Notes: generated by a model not told the origin, from the letters alone. A stretch of 64,000 nucleotides of DNA from Sphingopyxis terrae subsp. terrae NBRC 15098 (GCF_001598815.1 NZ_BCZQ01000004.1:1-64000); one strand, 5' to 3'; numbered from the stretch's first letter, positions 28,588-39,751 are shown. Translations and numbers: made by a program.

Positions 28588-29583
28588 CTAAAGCCGCACC
28601 ATCCGCATTCCCTGTTCGCCGTAGCGCGGGCCGCTGGTGCTGCCCTTCGGCGCGGCGGCGTCGATCGCCGCAATATCGTCGGCGCTGAGGGTCAGGTCGG
28701 CGGCGGCCATGCTGTCTTCCATCGTGGCGCGGCGCTTGGTGCCGGGAATGGGGACGATGTCGTCGCCCTGCGCGAGCAGCCACGCGAGTGCGACCTGCGC
28801 CTTCGACACGCCGTGCCGGTCGGCGACTGCGCCGATCGCATCGACGATGCGCAGGTTGGCGGGCAGATTTTCCTCCGAATAGCGCGGGTCGTTGCGGCGC
28901 CAGTCATGCTCGGGCAGCTCGTCGCGGCTGCGCACCGCGCCCGCAAGGAACCCGCGGCCGAGCGGCGAATAGGGGACGAAGCCGATGCCGAATTCGCGGC
29001 AGACCGGCAGGATTTCATCCTCCACGTCGCGCTCCCAGATCGAATATTCGCTCTGCAAGGCGGTGATCGGCGCGGCCTTGGCGGCGCGGCGCAGCGTCTC
29101 GGGACCGGCTTCGGATAGCGCGATGTGGCGCACCTTGCCTTCCTTGACCAGCTCCATCATCCCGCCGACGGTTTCCTCGATCGGCACCGAGGGGTCGACG
29201 CGGTGCTGGTAGAAGAGATCGATCGTCTCGATACCGAGGCGCTGGAGCGAGCCTTCGCAGGCGCGCCGCGCGTTGTCGGGGCTGCCGTCCACGCCGACGA
29301 TCTGCTTGCCGTCGAAGCGGAAGCCGAACTTGGTCGCGATGACAAGACCGTCGCGCTTGCCCTTGATGGCTTCGCCGAGCAGTTCCTCATTGGTGAACGG
29401 GCCATAGATTTGCGCGGTGTCGAAGAAGGTGACACCCATGTCGATCGCGCGGTGGATCGTTCGCGTCGCCTCGTCCATATCGGCGGCTTCGCCATAGAGG
29501 ATATTGCCGCCCTTGATCATCGGCATACAGCCGACGCCGATCGCCGAGACTTCGAGGCCGTGGCCGAGCTTGCGATATTTCAT
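28588..29583 (-). CDS. Aldo/keto reductase
   Basis: The 331-residue TIM-barrel enzyme has the NADPH-dependent reductase tetrad: FFDTAQIYGP (Asp and Tyr), VIATKFGF (Lys) and FYQHRVDP (His). FVPYSPLGRGFLAG and PIPGTKR are typical of the AKR11/13 group. It reduces aldehydes or ketones; the substrate is not readable. Its start overlaps the symporter stop by four bases (ATGA), so the two genes form an operon. Confidence 0.93.
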   Translation of the reverse strand: MKYRKLGHGLEVSAIGVGCMPMIKGGNILYGEAADMDEATRTIHRAIDMGVTFFDTAQIYGPFTNEELLGEAIKGKRDGLVIATKFGFRFDGKQIVGVDGSPDNARRACEGSLQRLGIETIDLFYQHRVDPSVPIEETVGGMMELVKEGKVRHIALSEAGPETLRRAAKAAPITALQSEYSIWERDVEDEILPVCREFGIGFVPYSPLGRGFLAGAVRSRDELPEHDWRRNDPRYSEENLPANLRIVDAIGAVADRHGVSKAQVALAWLLAQGDDIVPIPGTKRRATMEDSMAAADLTLSADDIAAIDAAAPKGSTSGPRYGEQGMRMVRL

Positions 29584-30827
29584 GCTGCTTCTCCTTCTGG
29601 TTCGTCGCGAACGCCGTCGGCGGCATATTTGGTCGCGGCGACGTCGGCGATAACATTGCCCAATGTCCGGAATATGTCGGGAAAGGTCTCGACCGCGACG
29701 AGCAGCCCCAGCGGCGCGACGGGCACCCCCATCGACACCGCGATCGGCGCAATCGAGGTCACATAGCTGATCGATCCGGGCAGGCTGACCGAACTCAGCG
29801 CCGCGGCCATCGCGACGGCAAGGCCGACCGCCATCGTCCAGGGCGACAGCGTCAGGCCGAACAGCCAGGCGATATAGACGACCACCGCCAGGTTCATCGC
29901 CGGGCTGGTGAAGCGGAAAAGCGCGACCGCAAGTGGAAGCACGATATCGGCCTTTTTGGGATCGACACCCAGATCCTCGGTCGCGCGGAGCATCGCGGGC
30001 AGGCTGGCGAGCGAGCTTTGCGTCGACAGCGCGACCGCGAGTGTCGGCACCATCGCCCGGACGAAGCGCGCCGGCGCGACGCCGACGACCAGCCAGGCGA
30101 GCGCGAGGCCAAGCAGGATACAGCAGACGCCAACGCCGGAGACGATCAGCACATAGTGGAGGAGACCGCCGAACGCCGCGAGCCCGGCCTTGATCGCCAG
30201 CGCATAGCCGAGCGCGAACACCCCGATCGGGGCGAGCGCGAGCACCCAGCCGATGACGACGAGCATCGTGTCGCCCAATGCCTTGAACAGTCCCGACAGG
30301 CTGGCGCGTGCGTCGGGGGCGATGCGCGTCATTGCGAAAGCGAAGATGGTGGTAAAGACGATCAGCGGCAGGACCGTCGTCTCCGCCGCCGCGGCGATCG
30401 GGTTGGCGGGGATCAGGCCGAGGATGAAATCCGAAAATGTCGGGGAGGGCGGCGCTTCGGTCGCGCCGCCGAGCCCGCCGCGCAGCGCCGCCGCGGCGCC
30501 CTGCGACAGCGGAAACAGGCGGAGCAACAGCGGCGTGACGAGCAGCGACATCAGGCCGGTGAGGAAGATCGACACCATGAAGATGCCGACCGACCGCGCC
30601 GCAAGCGTTCCCGCGCGCGCGGCGTCGGCGGTCGCAGTGATGCCGGTGATAAGCAGCGCGACGATCAGCGGGATGATCGTCATCGTCAGCGCCTTCAGCC
30701 ACAACAGACCGACGGTTTCGACATAGGGAAGCGACGCGGTGCCCGCCGCCGGGGCGGCCATGTCGAGCAGGATGCCGAGCAGCATGCCTGCAATCAGCGA
30801 TGACAGGATGATCCATGCCGATTTCAA
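29580..30827 (-). CDS. Dicarboxylate/amino acid:cation symporter (DAACS family)
   Basis: The membrane protein of about 415 residues has the DAACS core: LWLKALTMTIIPLIVALLI, TIFAFAMTRI, the serine-rich hairpin ALSTQSSLASLPAML, and PAMNLAVVVYIAW. It imports C4-dicarboxylates or acidic/neutral amino acids with sodium or protons. I chose the TTG at 30827 because GGAGG lies 8 nt upstream. An in-frame TTG at 30854 lacks a ribosome-binding site. It is transcribed with the aldo/keto reductase. Confidence 0.9.
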   Translation of the reverse strand: MKSAWIILSSLIAGMLLGILLDMAAPAAGTASLPYVETVGLLWLKALTMTIIPLIVALLITGITATADAARAGTLAARSVGIFMVSIFLTGLMSLLVTPLLLRLFPLSQGAAAALRGGLGGATEAPPSPTFSDFILGLIPANPIAAAAETTVLPLIVFTTIFAFAMTRIAPDARASLSGLFKALGDTMLVVIGWVLALAPIGVFALGYALAIKAGLAAFGGLLHYVLIVSGVGVCCILLGLALAWLVVGVAPARFVRAMVPTLAVALSTQSSLASLPAMLRATEDLGVDPKKADIVLPLAVALFRFTSPAMNLAVVVYIAWLFGLTLSPWTMAVGLAVAMAAALSSVSLPGSISYVTSIAPIAVSMGVPVAPLGLLVAVETFPDIFRTLGNVIADVAATKYAADGVRDEPEGEAA

Positions 30828-30934
30828 GTTCAAAACCTCCGGCCTGCTTGCCAAGCAAATATGGGTGACTTAGTGCCGTCCGGACTGCCGGGGTGGGCGA
30901 GCGTGAACCCCGAGGATTAGGAAGCGGAGACGGC

Positions 30935-32275
30935 ATGCGCAAGTTTTTCGGAACCGACGGGATCCGGGGCCTGACCAACAAGGTGCCGATGACCGCCGAA
31001 GTGGCGATGCGCGTCGGCATGGCGGCGGGCGCGCATTTCCTGCGCGGCGGGCACAAACATCGCGTCGTGATCGGCAAGGATACGCGCTTGTCGGGCTATA
31101 TGCTCGAAAATGCGCTGGTCGCGGGGTTCACCAGCGTTGGCATGGACGTGGTGCAGGTCGGCCCGATGCCGACGCCTGCAGTGGCGATGCTGACGCAGTC
31201 GATGCGCGCCGATCTGGGCGTGATGATCTCCGCCAGCCACAATCCCTTTCACGACAATGGAATCAAGCTGTTCGGTCCCGATGGCTACAAGCTGTCCGAT
31301 GCCGACGAAATGCAGATCGAGGCGTTGCTCGAAGCGGCGCCGGCGCTTGCCGAACCCGCGCATATCGGGCGCGCCAAACGGATTGAAGACGCGCGCGGGC
31401 GCTATATTCACGCGGTAAAGCAGAGCCTACCCGGCTCGGTGCGCCTCGACGGGCTGAAGCTGGTACTCGATTGCGCCAATGGCGCCGCCTACAACAGCGC
31501 GCCGACCGTATTCTGGGAACTGGGCGCCGACGTGATCGCGATCGGCGTCGAACCCAATGGCACCAACATCAACGACCGTTGCGGATCGACCGCGCCGGCG
31601 CTGCTTCAGGAAACGGTGGTGGCGAGCGGCGCCGACATCGGCGTGGCGCTCGACGGCGACGCCGACCGGCTGATCGTCGTCGACGAAAAGGGCAGCATCG
31701 TCGACGGCGACCAGATCATGGCGCTGATCGGGGCGAGCTGGGCGCGGCAGGGACGGCTGAAAGGCGGCGGCGTCGTCGCGACGGTGATGTCGAACCTTGG
31801 CCTCGAACGCTTTCTGGAGGGCGAGGGGCTGCGGCTCGAGCGGACCAAGGTCGGCGACCGTTATGTCCTCGAACGCATGAAGGCGGGCGGTTTCAACGTC
31901 GGCGGCGAGCAGTCGGGGCACATGATCCTGTCCGATCATGCGACGACGGGCGACGGGACGCTCGCCGCGCTTCAATTGCTTGCCGAACTCGTCCGCGCCG
32001 GACGACCGGCGAGCGAACTGCTCCACCAATTCGACCCGGTCCCGCAGCTTTTGAAGAATGTGCGCTTCGCCGGCGGCAAACCGCTCGACGCCCCGGCGGT
32101 GCAGGCGGCGATCGCCGAGGGCGAAACCATGCTCGACGGCCGCGGCCGCCTTGTCATCCGGGCCTCGGGCACCGAACCCGTCATCCGCGTCATGGCCGAA
32201 GGCGACGATGCGGGCGAGGTTGAACAGGTCGTCGACATGATCTGCGACGCGGTGCGCGCGGCGGCGGCGAATTGA
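30935..32275 (+). CDS. glmM: Phosphoglucosamine mutase
   Basis: The 446-residue enzyme starts [15 protein letters not shown]. It has the phosphoserine loop [15 protein letters not shown], the metal loop DGDADR and the sugar-binding GGEQSGH, then the C-terminal [15 protein letters not shown]. It converts glucosamine-6-phosphate to glucosamine-1-phosphate for peptidoglycan and LPS precursors. The ATG at 30935 has GGAG 7 nt upstream; the open frame begins 14 codons earlier without family similarity. Confidence 0.97.
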   Translation: MRKFFGTDGIRGLTNKVPMTAEVAMRVGMAAGAHFLRGGHKHRVVIGKDTRLSGYMLENALVAGFTSVGMDVVQVGPMPTPAVAMLTQSMRADLGVMISASHNPFHDNGIKLFGPDGYKLSDADEMQIEALLEAAPALAEPAHIGRAKRIEDARGRYIHAVKQSLPGSVRLDGLKLVLDCANGAAYNSAPTVFWELGADVIAIGVEPNGTNINDRCGSTAPALLQETVVASGADIGVALDGDADRLIVVDEKGSIVDGDQIMALIGASWARQGRLKGGGVVATVMSNLGLERFLEGEGLRLERTKVGDRYVLERMKAGGFNVGGEQSGHMILSDHATTGDGTLAALQLLAELVRAGRPASELLHQFDPVPQLLKNVRFAGGKPLDAPAVQAAIAEGETMLDGRGRLVIRASGTEPVIRVMAEGDDAGEVEQVVDMICDAVRAAAAN

Positions 32276-32294
32276 GAACCGAATAGTCTCATCC

Positions 32295-32389
32295 CCGTTC
32301 GTGCCGAGCTTGTCGAAGCACCATTCTCTTCTCTATGAGCGGAGCAGGAGAAGGGCCCCCTTTCGACAAGCTTGGGGCGAACGGTTTTT
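32295..32389. terminator. Long inverted repeat followed by T-run after glmM
   Basis: The arms 32295-32318 and 32361-32384 are nearly complementary (CCGTTCG and AGCTTGTCGAA matched by TTCGACAAGCT and CGAACGG), with a loop of about 42 nt. TTTTTA follows at 32385-32390. It can act as a terminator for glmM. The sequence also matches a palindrome family widespread in sphingomonad intergenic DNA. Confidence 0.55.
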
Positions 32390-32402
32390 AAGGAATATAT
32401 TC

Positions 32403-32627
32403 ATGCTTGAAATGCGACCCGATTGCGAACGCTGCGGCCGCGATTTGCCCGCGGACATCCACGGCGCCTTCATCTGCTCGTTCGAATGCACCTTTTGCGC
32501 GACCTGCGCCGACAAGCTCGACGAACGCTGCCCCAATTGCGGCGGCGACCTGCTCGACCGTCCGCTGCGCGAAGGCGCCGCGCTGGCGAAATTCCCCGCT
32601 TCGACGGAGCGAAAGTTCAAGCGTTGA
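32403..32627 (+). CDS. DUF1272 small zinc-ribbon protein
   Basis: At 74 residues, it starts MLEMRPDCERCGRDLP after AAGGA with 8-nt spacing. Eight cysteines in CxxC-like pairs (CERC, CSFECTFCATC, CPNC) form two zinc sites, the DUF1272 pattern. Function is unknown. Its TGA overlaps the TTG start of the ThiD fusion (TTGA), so translation is coupled. Confidence 0.9.
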   Translation: MLEMRPDCERCGRDLPADIHGAFICSFECTFCATCADKLDERCPNCGGDLLDRPLREGAALAKFPASTERKFKR

Positions 32628-33766
32628 CCGCACGCGTTCTGATTATCGCCGGCTCCGATAGCGGCGGCGGTGCGGGCATTCAGGCGGATATCAAGACCGT
32701 CACCATGCTCGGCGGCCATGCGATGACCGCGATCACGGCGATTACGGCGCAAAATACGATGGGCGTCCAGGGCGTCCACGCGGTCCCGGCCGAGGCGGTG
32801 CTGATGCAGATCGACAGCGTCGTCGCCGACATCGGCGTCGACGCGGTGAAGATCGGCATGATCGGCAGCGCGGCAACCGCAGCGGCGGTCGCCGAACGGC
32901 TTCGCCGGCCCGACATGGCCGGGGCCGCGGTGGTGTTCGACCCGGTCATGGTCGCCACCAGCGGATCGGTGCTCGCGGACGCCGACACGATCCGCGCGTT
33001 CGAGACGCTGCTGGACCGGGCGGCGGTGGCGACGCCCAATCTTGGCGAACTGGCGGCGCTCGGCGGCGAGGCGGCGGTGCTGGCGCATGGCTGCGCGCTG
33101 CTCGCCAAGGGCGGGCATGGCGAAGGCGACACCGTGGTCGACCGGCTGATCGAAGCCGATGCGGGCGAAGTGGCGCGCTGGGAAGCCCCGCGTATCCCGA
33201 CGATGAACACCCACGGTACCGGCTGCACGCTTGCCAGCGCGATCGCGACCGGGCTGGCGCAGGGTATGCCGCTCGAGCCCGCGGTGGCGCGCGCACGCGA
33301 CTTCGTGCGGTTGGCGCTGATGGATGCGCCTGGATTGGGCGAGGGGCATGGCCCGATGGGGCAGCAGGGGGTGCGGAACGACGGGCTGTTTACCGGCCCC
33401 GCACTCAACCAGCTCACCTTGCTCGCGACGGATTATGCGGCGTCGGTGGCTTTCTACAAACAGATGGGGCTGACGCAGATCGTCGATAGCGGCGCAAACG
33501 GCTATGCCCGCTTCGAGGCGGCGAACGGCGTCACCCTCTCGATTCATGTCGGCGACGGCGACGCGGGCGGAACGACCACCTATCTGGAAAGCGGCGCGCT
33601 CGACGCCTGGGTCGCCTATCTCGCGCGGCGCGGGGTGCGCTTCGACCAGATGCCGCGCGACGAGGAATGGGGCTGGCGCGAGGCGCGGTTGACCGATCCC
33701 GCGGGCAATCGTCTGTGCCTCTATCAGGCGGGTGAATACCGGCGTTATCCGCCGTGGCGGATATGA
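32624..33766 (+). CDS. thiD: ThiD kinase fused to a C-terminal VOC/glyoxalase-like domain
   Basis: The 380-residue product starts at TTG 32624. Residues 1 to about 255 are hydroxymethylpyrimidine (phosphate) kinase: [28 protein letters not shown] and the anion-hole motif [14 protein letters not shown], which make HMP-PP for thiamine synthesis. From about residue 262 a second domain begins ([20 protein letters not shown]) and ends [16 protein letters not shown], the pattern of a VOC/glyoxalase/bleomycin-resistance domain. The frame is continuous, so this is a true fusion and not adjacent genes. The role of the VOC domain is unknown. The stop overlaps rnhB. Confidence 0.92.
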   Translation: MTARVLIIAGSDSGGGAGIQADIKTVTMLGGHAMTAITAITAQNTMGVQGVHAVPAEAVLMQIDSVVADIGVDAVKIGMIGSAATAAAVAERLRRPDMAGAAVVFDPVMVATSGSVLADADTIRAFETLLDRAAVATPNLGELAALGGEAAVLAHGCALLAKGGHGEGDTVVDRLIEADAGEVARWEAPRIPTMNTHGTGCTLASAIATGLAQGMPLEPAVARARDFVRLALMDAPGLGEGHGPMGQQGVRNDGLFTGPALNQLTLLATDYAASVAFYKQMGLTQIVDSGANGYARFEAANGVTLSIHVGDGDAGGTTTYLESGALDAWVAYLARRGVRFDQMPRDEEWGWREARLTDPAGNRLCLYQAGEYRRYPPWRI

Positions 33767-34320
33767 TCGTCGTCGGCGTCGACGAGGCGGGGCGCGGACC
33801 GCTCGCGGGTCCGGTGGTCGCGGCCGCGGTGATCCTGTGCGACGACGGGATCGACGGTCTCGACGACAGCAAGAAATTGAGCGCGAAGCGCCGTGCCGCG
33901 CTGGAGGTAGAAATCAAGGCGCGTTGCCGCTGGGGCGTCGGCGAAGCGAGCGTGACCGAGATCGACAGCATCAACATTTTGCAGGCGACTTTCCTTGCGA
34001 TGACGCGCGCGATCGAGGCGCTGGGGGTCGAGCCCGGCGAGGTGCTGGTCGACGGCAATCGCCTGCCCAGATGGCGCTGGCGCGCGCAGGCGATCGTCGA
34101 CGGCGATGCGCTGCACCCTTGTATTTCGGCGGCGAGCATCATCGCCAAGGAGCATCGCGACCGCTTTATGGCTGATGCGGCGCGCCGCTTTCCCGGTTTT
34201 GGCTGGGAGACGAATATGGGCTATGGCACCGCGCAGCATCTGGCGGCGCTGCGGCAATTGGGGCCGACACCGCTCCACCGCGCGAGCTTTGCGCCGGTCG
34301 CACAGCTGACGCTGATCTGA
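33763..34320 (+). CDS. rnhB: Ribonuclease HII
   Basis: At 185 residues it has the RNase HII motifs [46 protein letters not shown] and the late acidic region [11 protein letters not shown]. It removes ribonucleotides from DNA:RNA hybrids. The ATG at 33763 forms an ATGA overlap with the ThiD fusion stop; an earlier GTG (33754) is less likely. Confidence 0.95.
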   Translation: MIVVGVDEAGRGPLAGPVVAAAVILCDDGIDGLDDSKKLSAKRRAALEVEIKARCRWGVGEASVTEIDSINILQATFLAMTRAIEALGVEPGEVLVDGNRLPRWRWRAQAIVDGDALHPCISAASIIAKEHRDRFMADAARRFPGFGWETNMGYGTAQHLAALRQLGPTPLHRASFAPVAQLTLI

Positions 34321-34336
34321 CGAACGGGAGAGGGCG

Positions 34337-35230
34337 ATGAGCGGATTTACGGCAGAGCATGTATCCGCGCAGACCGGTCGCCGCTTCCTCGTCACCGGCG
34401 CCAATGCCGGCATCGGTTTTGAAGTCGCGCGCATCCTGGCGGCGCGCGGGGCGGCGGTGGTACTTGCCTGCCGGGACGCAGCGCGCGCCGAGGCGGCAAT
34501 GGCGCGCATCGCGGACGATGTTCCGGGCGCCGACCTGTCCTTCGTGCGGCTCGATCTCGCCGATCTCGATCAGGTTCGCGAGGCGGCGGCCGCGGTACGC
34601 GCCGGGCCGCGCATCGACGTCCTCGTCAACAATGCGGGCGTCATGATCCCGCCGCGGTCGCTGACCGCGCAGGGCTTCGAATTGCAGTTCGCGGTCAATC
34701 ACCTCGGCACCTTTGCCTTTACCGGCTTGATACATGGTCATGTCGACGACCGGATCGTCGTCACGGCCAGCCTGGCGCACAAGAGCGGAACGATCGACTT
34801 CAGCGATCTCGATGCCCGGCGCGGCTATCATGGCTGGTCGCGCTATCAGGCGAGCAAGCTCGCCAATCTGTCCTATATGTTCGAGCTCGATCGCCGGCTG
34901 GGCGCGGCGGGGCGGGCGACACAGGCGATCGGCGCGCATCCGGGTGTCGCGCTCACCGAGCTGACACGCCATCTGCCGTGGCCGCTGCGGTCGATGACGC
35001 CGCTGGCCACGCCGTTTTTCAACAGCGCGGCGCAGGGCGCCTGGCCGACCTTGCAGGCGGCAACGGGCGCCCATGTGCAGGGCGGCGACTATCTGGGACC
35101 GCAGGGGTTGGGCGAGATCAGCGGCGCGTCGGGACCCGCGCGCGCGACCAAGGCGGCGCGCGACCCGAAGCTGGGGCGCGAATTGTGGGAGCGTTCGGTC
35201 GACCTCACCGGGGTCGATCCGGGAATTTGA
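34337..35230 (+). CDS. Short-chain dehydrogenase/reductase
   Basis: The 297-residue protein has the Rossmann motif FLVTGANAGIGFEVAR, LDLADLDQVR, VLVNNAGVMIPP and the catalytic YQASK. Length and the NNAGVMxPP motif place it near the retinol-dehydrogenase/WWOX-like SDRs; the substrate is not readable. It follows rnhB by 16 bp with GGGAGAGGGCG as ribosome-binding site, and is probably the last gene of the operon. Confidence 0.92.
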   Translation: MSGFTAEHVSAQTGRRFLVTGANAGIGFEVARILAARGAAVVLACRDAARAEAAMARIADDVPGADLSFVRLDLADLDQVREAAAAVRAGPRIDVLVNNAGVMIPPRSLTAQGFELQFAVNHLGTFAFTGLIHGHVDDRIVVTASLAHKSGTIDFSDLDARRGYHGWSRYQASKLANLSYMFELDRRLGAAGRATQAIGAHPGVALTELTRHLPWPLRSMTPLATPFFNSAAQGAWPTLQAATGAHVQGGDYLGPQGLGEISGASGPARATKAARDPKLGRELWERSVDLTGVDPGI

Positions 35231-35278
35231 ACCCGAATGGCACTTGGTTGGGCGCCAAATCGAAAAAAATTCGCCGCT

Positions 35279-36607
<1,329 letters not shown>

Positions 36608-36610
36608 GCC

Positions 36611-36705
36611 TGGTCGTCGCCGCGAAGGCGGGGGCCGTGGGCTAGATCGCACTGCCGCGCCGCGACAAGCCGACTACGGCCCCCGCTTCCGCGGGGGCGA
36701 GGGGA
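36611..36705. repeat. Paired palindromes between ccrM and folP
   Basis: A CGCGAAGGCGGGGGCCGT unit and a GGCCCCCGCTTCCGCGGGGG unit form both individual hairpins and a larger inverted repeat. They are the same family as the cluster at 28.47-28.56 kb. The right unit ends just before the folP ribosome-binding site. Confidence 0.6.
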
Positions 36706-36715
36706 AAGGGATTGC

Positions 36716-37846
36716 ATGTTCGTTCCACTCACCAAGCCGGACTTCGGCACGACATGGGAGGATGCGCGCGTTTACCTCTGCCCGACCTGCTTCGTCGATC
36801 GGCCGCACGAACTCGACGGCCATTGTCTGCGCCTCGCCGACGCGATGATCTGGTTCGGCGCTTGGCATGTCAGCCTGCGCGACAATGACATAATCCGCTC
36901 GGCGGTGGTGCCGGTGGCCGAACTCGACGACTGGATTGCCGCGATGCCCAGCCGGCTCGCCGAGGCAGCGCGCGCGCAGCGGGCCGCGACCCAACGACCG
37001 CGCGGCGCGCTCACGCTGGGCGCGCGCACGGTACGGCTCGGCGAGCCGCAGATCATGGGCATCCTCAACGTCACGCCCGACAGCTTTTCCGACGGCGGCA
37101 AGACGGTCGACGAGGCAGCGGCGATCGAGGCCGGTTTCGCCATGGCCTCGGCAGGGGCGGCGATCGTCGATGTCGGGGGGGAATCGACCCGGCCCGGCGC
37201 GCCGCTGGTCTGGGAAGGCGATGAGGTCAAGCGCGTCGAAAATGTCGTCGCGGCGCTTGCGCGCGGGGGAACCGCGGTGTCGATCGACACGCGCAAGGCG
37301 GCGGTCATGGAGGCGGCGCTCGCCGCCGGGGCGACGATCGTCAACGATATTTCGGCGCTGCGCTACGACGACCGTGCGATGGAGGTCGTGGCGCGCGCGG
37401 GCTGCGCCGTCGTGCTGATGCACGCGCCGTCGGCAAAGAGCGATCCGCACGAAGGCGGCACCTACGCGCATGTCCTGTTCGATGTTTACGACATGCTCGC
37501 CGAGCGTGTCGCGGACTGCATCGCGGCGGGCATCGACCCCGCAAAGATCATCGTCGATCCGGGCATCGGCTTCGGCAAGGGGGTCGCCGACAATCTGGCG
37601 CTGATCAATGGCCTTGCGCTCTTCCACACCCTCGGCTGCCCGCTGCTCTTCGGGGCGAGCCGCAAGCGCCTGATCGGGGCACTGGACAACGAAGCCTCTG
37701 CAGACCAGCGCCTTGGCGGCACGGTCGCGCTTCATTATCAGGCTGCGACGCAGGGCGCACAGTTGCTGCGGGTGCATGATGTGGCCGAAAACCGGCAGGC
37801 GTTGCGGGTGTGGCGCGGGCTGCGGGATGCGGCGCTGACCGCCTGA
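36716..37846 (+). CDS. folP: Dihydropteroate synthase with N-terminal CxxC extension
   Basis: The DHPS domain runs from about residue 110 to the end: IMGILNVTPDSFSDGG, IVDVGGESTRPGA, VSIDTRK, IVNDIS, VLMHAP, IVDPGIGFGKG and LFGASRKR. It condenses p-aminobenzoate with pterin pyrophosphate in folate synthesis. At 376 residues it is about 100 longer than the classical enzyme. The extension contains YLCPTCFVDRP (CxxC) and an HELDGHCLRL segment, which could bind a metal. Confidence 0.95.
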   Translation: MFVPLTKPDFGTTWEDARVYLCPTCFVDRPHELDGHCLRLADAMIWFGAWHVSLRDNDIIRSAVVPVAELDDWIAAMPSRLAEAARAQRAATQRPRGALTLGARTVRLGEPQIMGILNVTPDSFSDGGKTVDEAAAIEAGFAMASAGAAIVDVGGESTRPGAPLVWEGDEVKRVENVVAALARGGTAVSIDTRKAAVMEAALAAGATIVNDISALRYDDRAMEVVARAGCAVVLMHAPSAKSDPHEGGTYAHVLFDVYDMLAERVADCIAAGIDPAKIIVDPGIGFGKGVADNLALINGLALFHTLGCPLLFGASRKRLIGALDNEASADQRLGGTVALHYQAATQGAQLLRVHDVAENRQALRVWRGLRDAALTA

Positions 37847-37943
37847 GTTCCTCCATCGGTCGCGGGAGAGGAAACCCTGCAGCACTGTCATGCGTCCCCT
37901 TCCTGAAGGCCCGCTCCGATTGCGGGCTCCGAAGGAGACTTCC

Positions 37944-38324
37944 ATGCAACTTCCCCATGGCGCCCATGTCGCCGTTGCCGACGGCAACCGCTTCGTTCTG
38001 TTTCGCAACGATGGCGATGCCGACCTTATCAACCTTGTCGATGCGGCCAGCCCGGAGGTCGACGCCGGAAACCGCGGCGGCGCGAAGCCCGAACCCCGCG
38101 ACCTTGACGAGCGGGGACACGCCGCTGGCGTCGCCGCGCTTCTCAACAAGCGAATCCTCGACAACGAAATCGAAAAACTGCTCGTGATTGCCGATCCGCA
38201 CACGCTCGGCGTGATGCGCGGCCATTATCATCGCGAACTGGAAAAGCGGCTGGTCGGCGAACTCGCCAAGACGCTGACCAACGCCGACACGGCGCAGATC
38301 GAGCAGGCGATCGGCGCGGCTTAG
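37944..38324 (+). CDS. Host-attachment/baeRF-like protein
   Basis: The ATG at 37944 follows GAAGGAG, giving 126 residues. The sequence (HGAHVAVADGNRFVLFRN, KLLVIADPHTLGVMRGHYH, RELEKRLVGELAKTLTN) matches the small cytosolic family annotated from Agrobacterium as required for attachment to host cells, related in fold to release-factor eRF1-like domains. The true role is uncertain. Its stop overlaps the convergent regulator stop by three bases. Confidence 0.8.
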   Translation: MQLPHGAHVAVADGNRFVLFRNDGDADLINLVDAASPEVDAGNRGGAKPEPRDLDERGHAAGVAALLNKRILDNEIEKLLVIADPHTLGVMRGHYHRELEKRLVGELAKTLTNADTAQIEQAIGAA

Positions 38325-39751
38325 GCCGCGGTGTCGATCCCCAGATCGCTAAGCTTGCGATACAGCGTCGAGCGCCCGATCCCGAGCCGGCGGGCGACTT
38401 CGCTCATGCGGCCGCGGTAATGGCCGATGGCGAGGCGGATGACATCGGCTTCGATATCCTCGAGCGGACGAAGATTGCCGTCGGGGAGGTAGAGGGTGAT
38501 GCCGATCGCCTCGCCGTTGATCGCGACATTGGCGTCTCCGCTCACGCTGCCGCCCAGGGCGGCTTCGATCGCCTTGAAGTCGGCACTCGTCAGCACGTCG
38601 GTCTTGCTTTCGACCGCGGCACGGAAGAGCACGTCCTGCAACTGACGGACATTGCCCGGCCAGGCATAGGCGGCGAGCAGGCGTAGCGCATCGTCGGTGA
38701 TGCCGATCGGGCCCATGCCGGGCAGGCCGCCGATGCGCGTGAGCAGATGGCGGGCGAGCGGCCCGACATCGCCGCGCCGTTCGGAAAGCGAGGGCAGGGT
38801 GAATTGCGCGGTCGACAGCGCGTAGAACAGGTCTTCGCGGAAATGTCCCGCCTCGATCAGCTTGTCGAGCGGGCTGGCGCTCGTTGCGATGATGCGGACG
38901 TCGACGGTCTGGCGGATCGAGCCGCCGATCATCTGCACTTCGCCGCCGTTCAGAAATTCGACGAGTTTCGCCTGCGTGTCGAGAGGGATACATTCGACAT
39001 GGTCGATGATGATGCTGCCGCCATCGGCCTGCACCAGCCGGCCGACCTGCCGGTCGAAGGCGCCGGGAAAGGCGCCGCGTTCGTGGCCGAACAGCCCCGA
39101 TCCGATAAGCCCCGGCGATACCGCCGAACAATCGACCATCACCAGCGGGCCGCGCGCACGCGGACTGGCGCTGTGGATCGCGCGGGCAAAGACTTCCTTG
39201 CCGGTGCCCGGCTTGCCGTTGATCATCACCGGCACGCGCGCGCGCGCGGCCTTGGCGGCAATCGCGAGCGCGCTGCGGAAATTGGGCGACGAACCGATGA
39301 TTTCTTCGAAGGCGAGCGGCGCGCGCAGCTTTTCGGTGAGCGGGCGCAATTCGCCCTGCGGACCGGTTTGCGACACGATGCGGTCGAGCGCGCCGAGCAG
39401 CCGGTCCGGCGCGATCGGCTTTTGCACGAAATCGCTCGCGCCTGCGCGCATCGCGGCAACCGCGACTTCGACGCCGTTGCGCATGGTGATGACGATAAGC
39501 GGCAGCGCCGGGCGCCAGCGGCGCAGTTCGGCGATGAATTCGGGGATCGGCACACCCGGCGCGCCCTGATCGACGAGCACGGCGTCGAGCGCCATGCCTT
39601 CCTGGGTACCGAGCTTCGCGAGCGCGGTGTCGGTGTCGGCGGCGACGACGCTGCGCCAGCCGCCCCGCGACACCAGCGCCGAAAGGAATCGCTGCTGCGC
39701 CGGTTCGCTGTCGACGATCATCACCATTCGCGTGTCGCGCGCGTTCGCCAT
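38321..39751 (-). CDS. NtrC-like response regulator with altered GAFTGA and Walker B
   Basis: The protein has about 476 residues from ATG 39751; an ATG at 39811 is also possible. Domains in order: a receiver (MVMIVDSEPAQQ, VLVDQGAP, FVQKPI), an AAA+ domain (Walker A INGKPGTGKEVFARAIHS) and a Fis-type HTH (SEVARRLGIGRSTLYRKL). Two key AAA+ motifs depart from the family: the sigma54 contact loop reads GAFPGA and Walker B reads SIIIDHVECIP, with histidine where the catalytic glutamate stands. The arginine finger segment FREDLFYAL is kept. It therefore probably does not activate sigma54 in the usual way. No partner kinase is adjacent. Confidence 0.88.
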   Translation of the reverse strand: MANARDTRMVMIVDSEPAQQRFLSALVSRGGWRSVVAADTDTALAKLGTQEGMALDAVLVDQGAPGVPIPEFIAELRRWRPALPLIVITMRNGVEVAVAAMRAGASDFVQKPIAPDRLLGALDRIVSQTGPQGELRPLTEKLRAPLAFEEIIGSSPNFRSALAIAAKAARARVPVMINGKPGTGKEVFARAIHSASPRARGPLVMVDCSAVSPGLIGSGLFGHERGAFPGAFDRQVGRLVQADGGSIIIDHVECIPLDTQAKLVEFLNGGEVQMIGGSIRQTVDVRIIATSASPLDKLIEAGHFREDLFYALSTAQFTLPSLSERRGDVGPLARHLLTRIGGLPGMGPIGITDDALRLLAAYAWPGNVRQLQDVLFRAAVESKTDVLTSADFKAIEAALGGSVSGDANVAINGEAIGITLYLPDGNLRPLEDIEADVIRLAIGHYRGRMSEVARRLGIGRSTLYRKLSDLGIDTAA

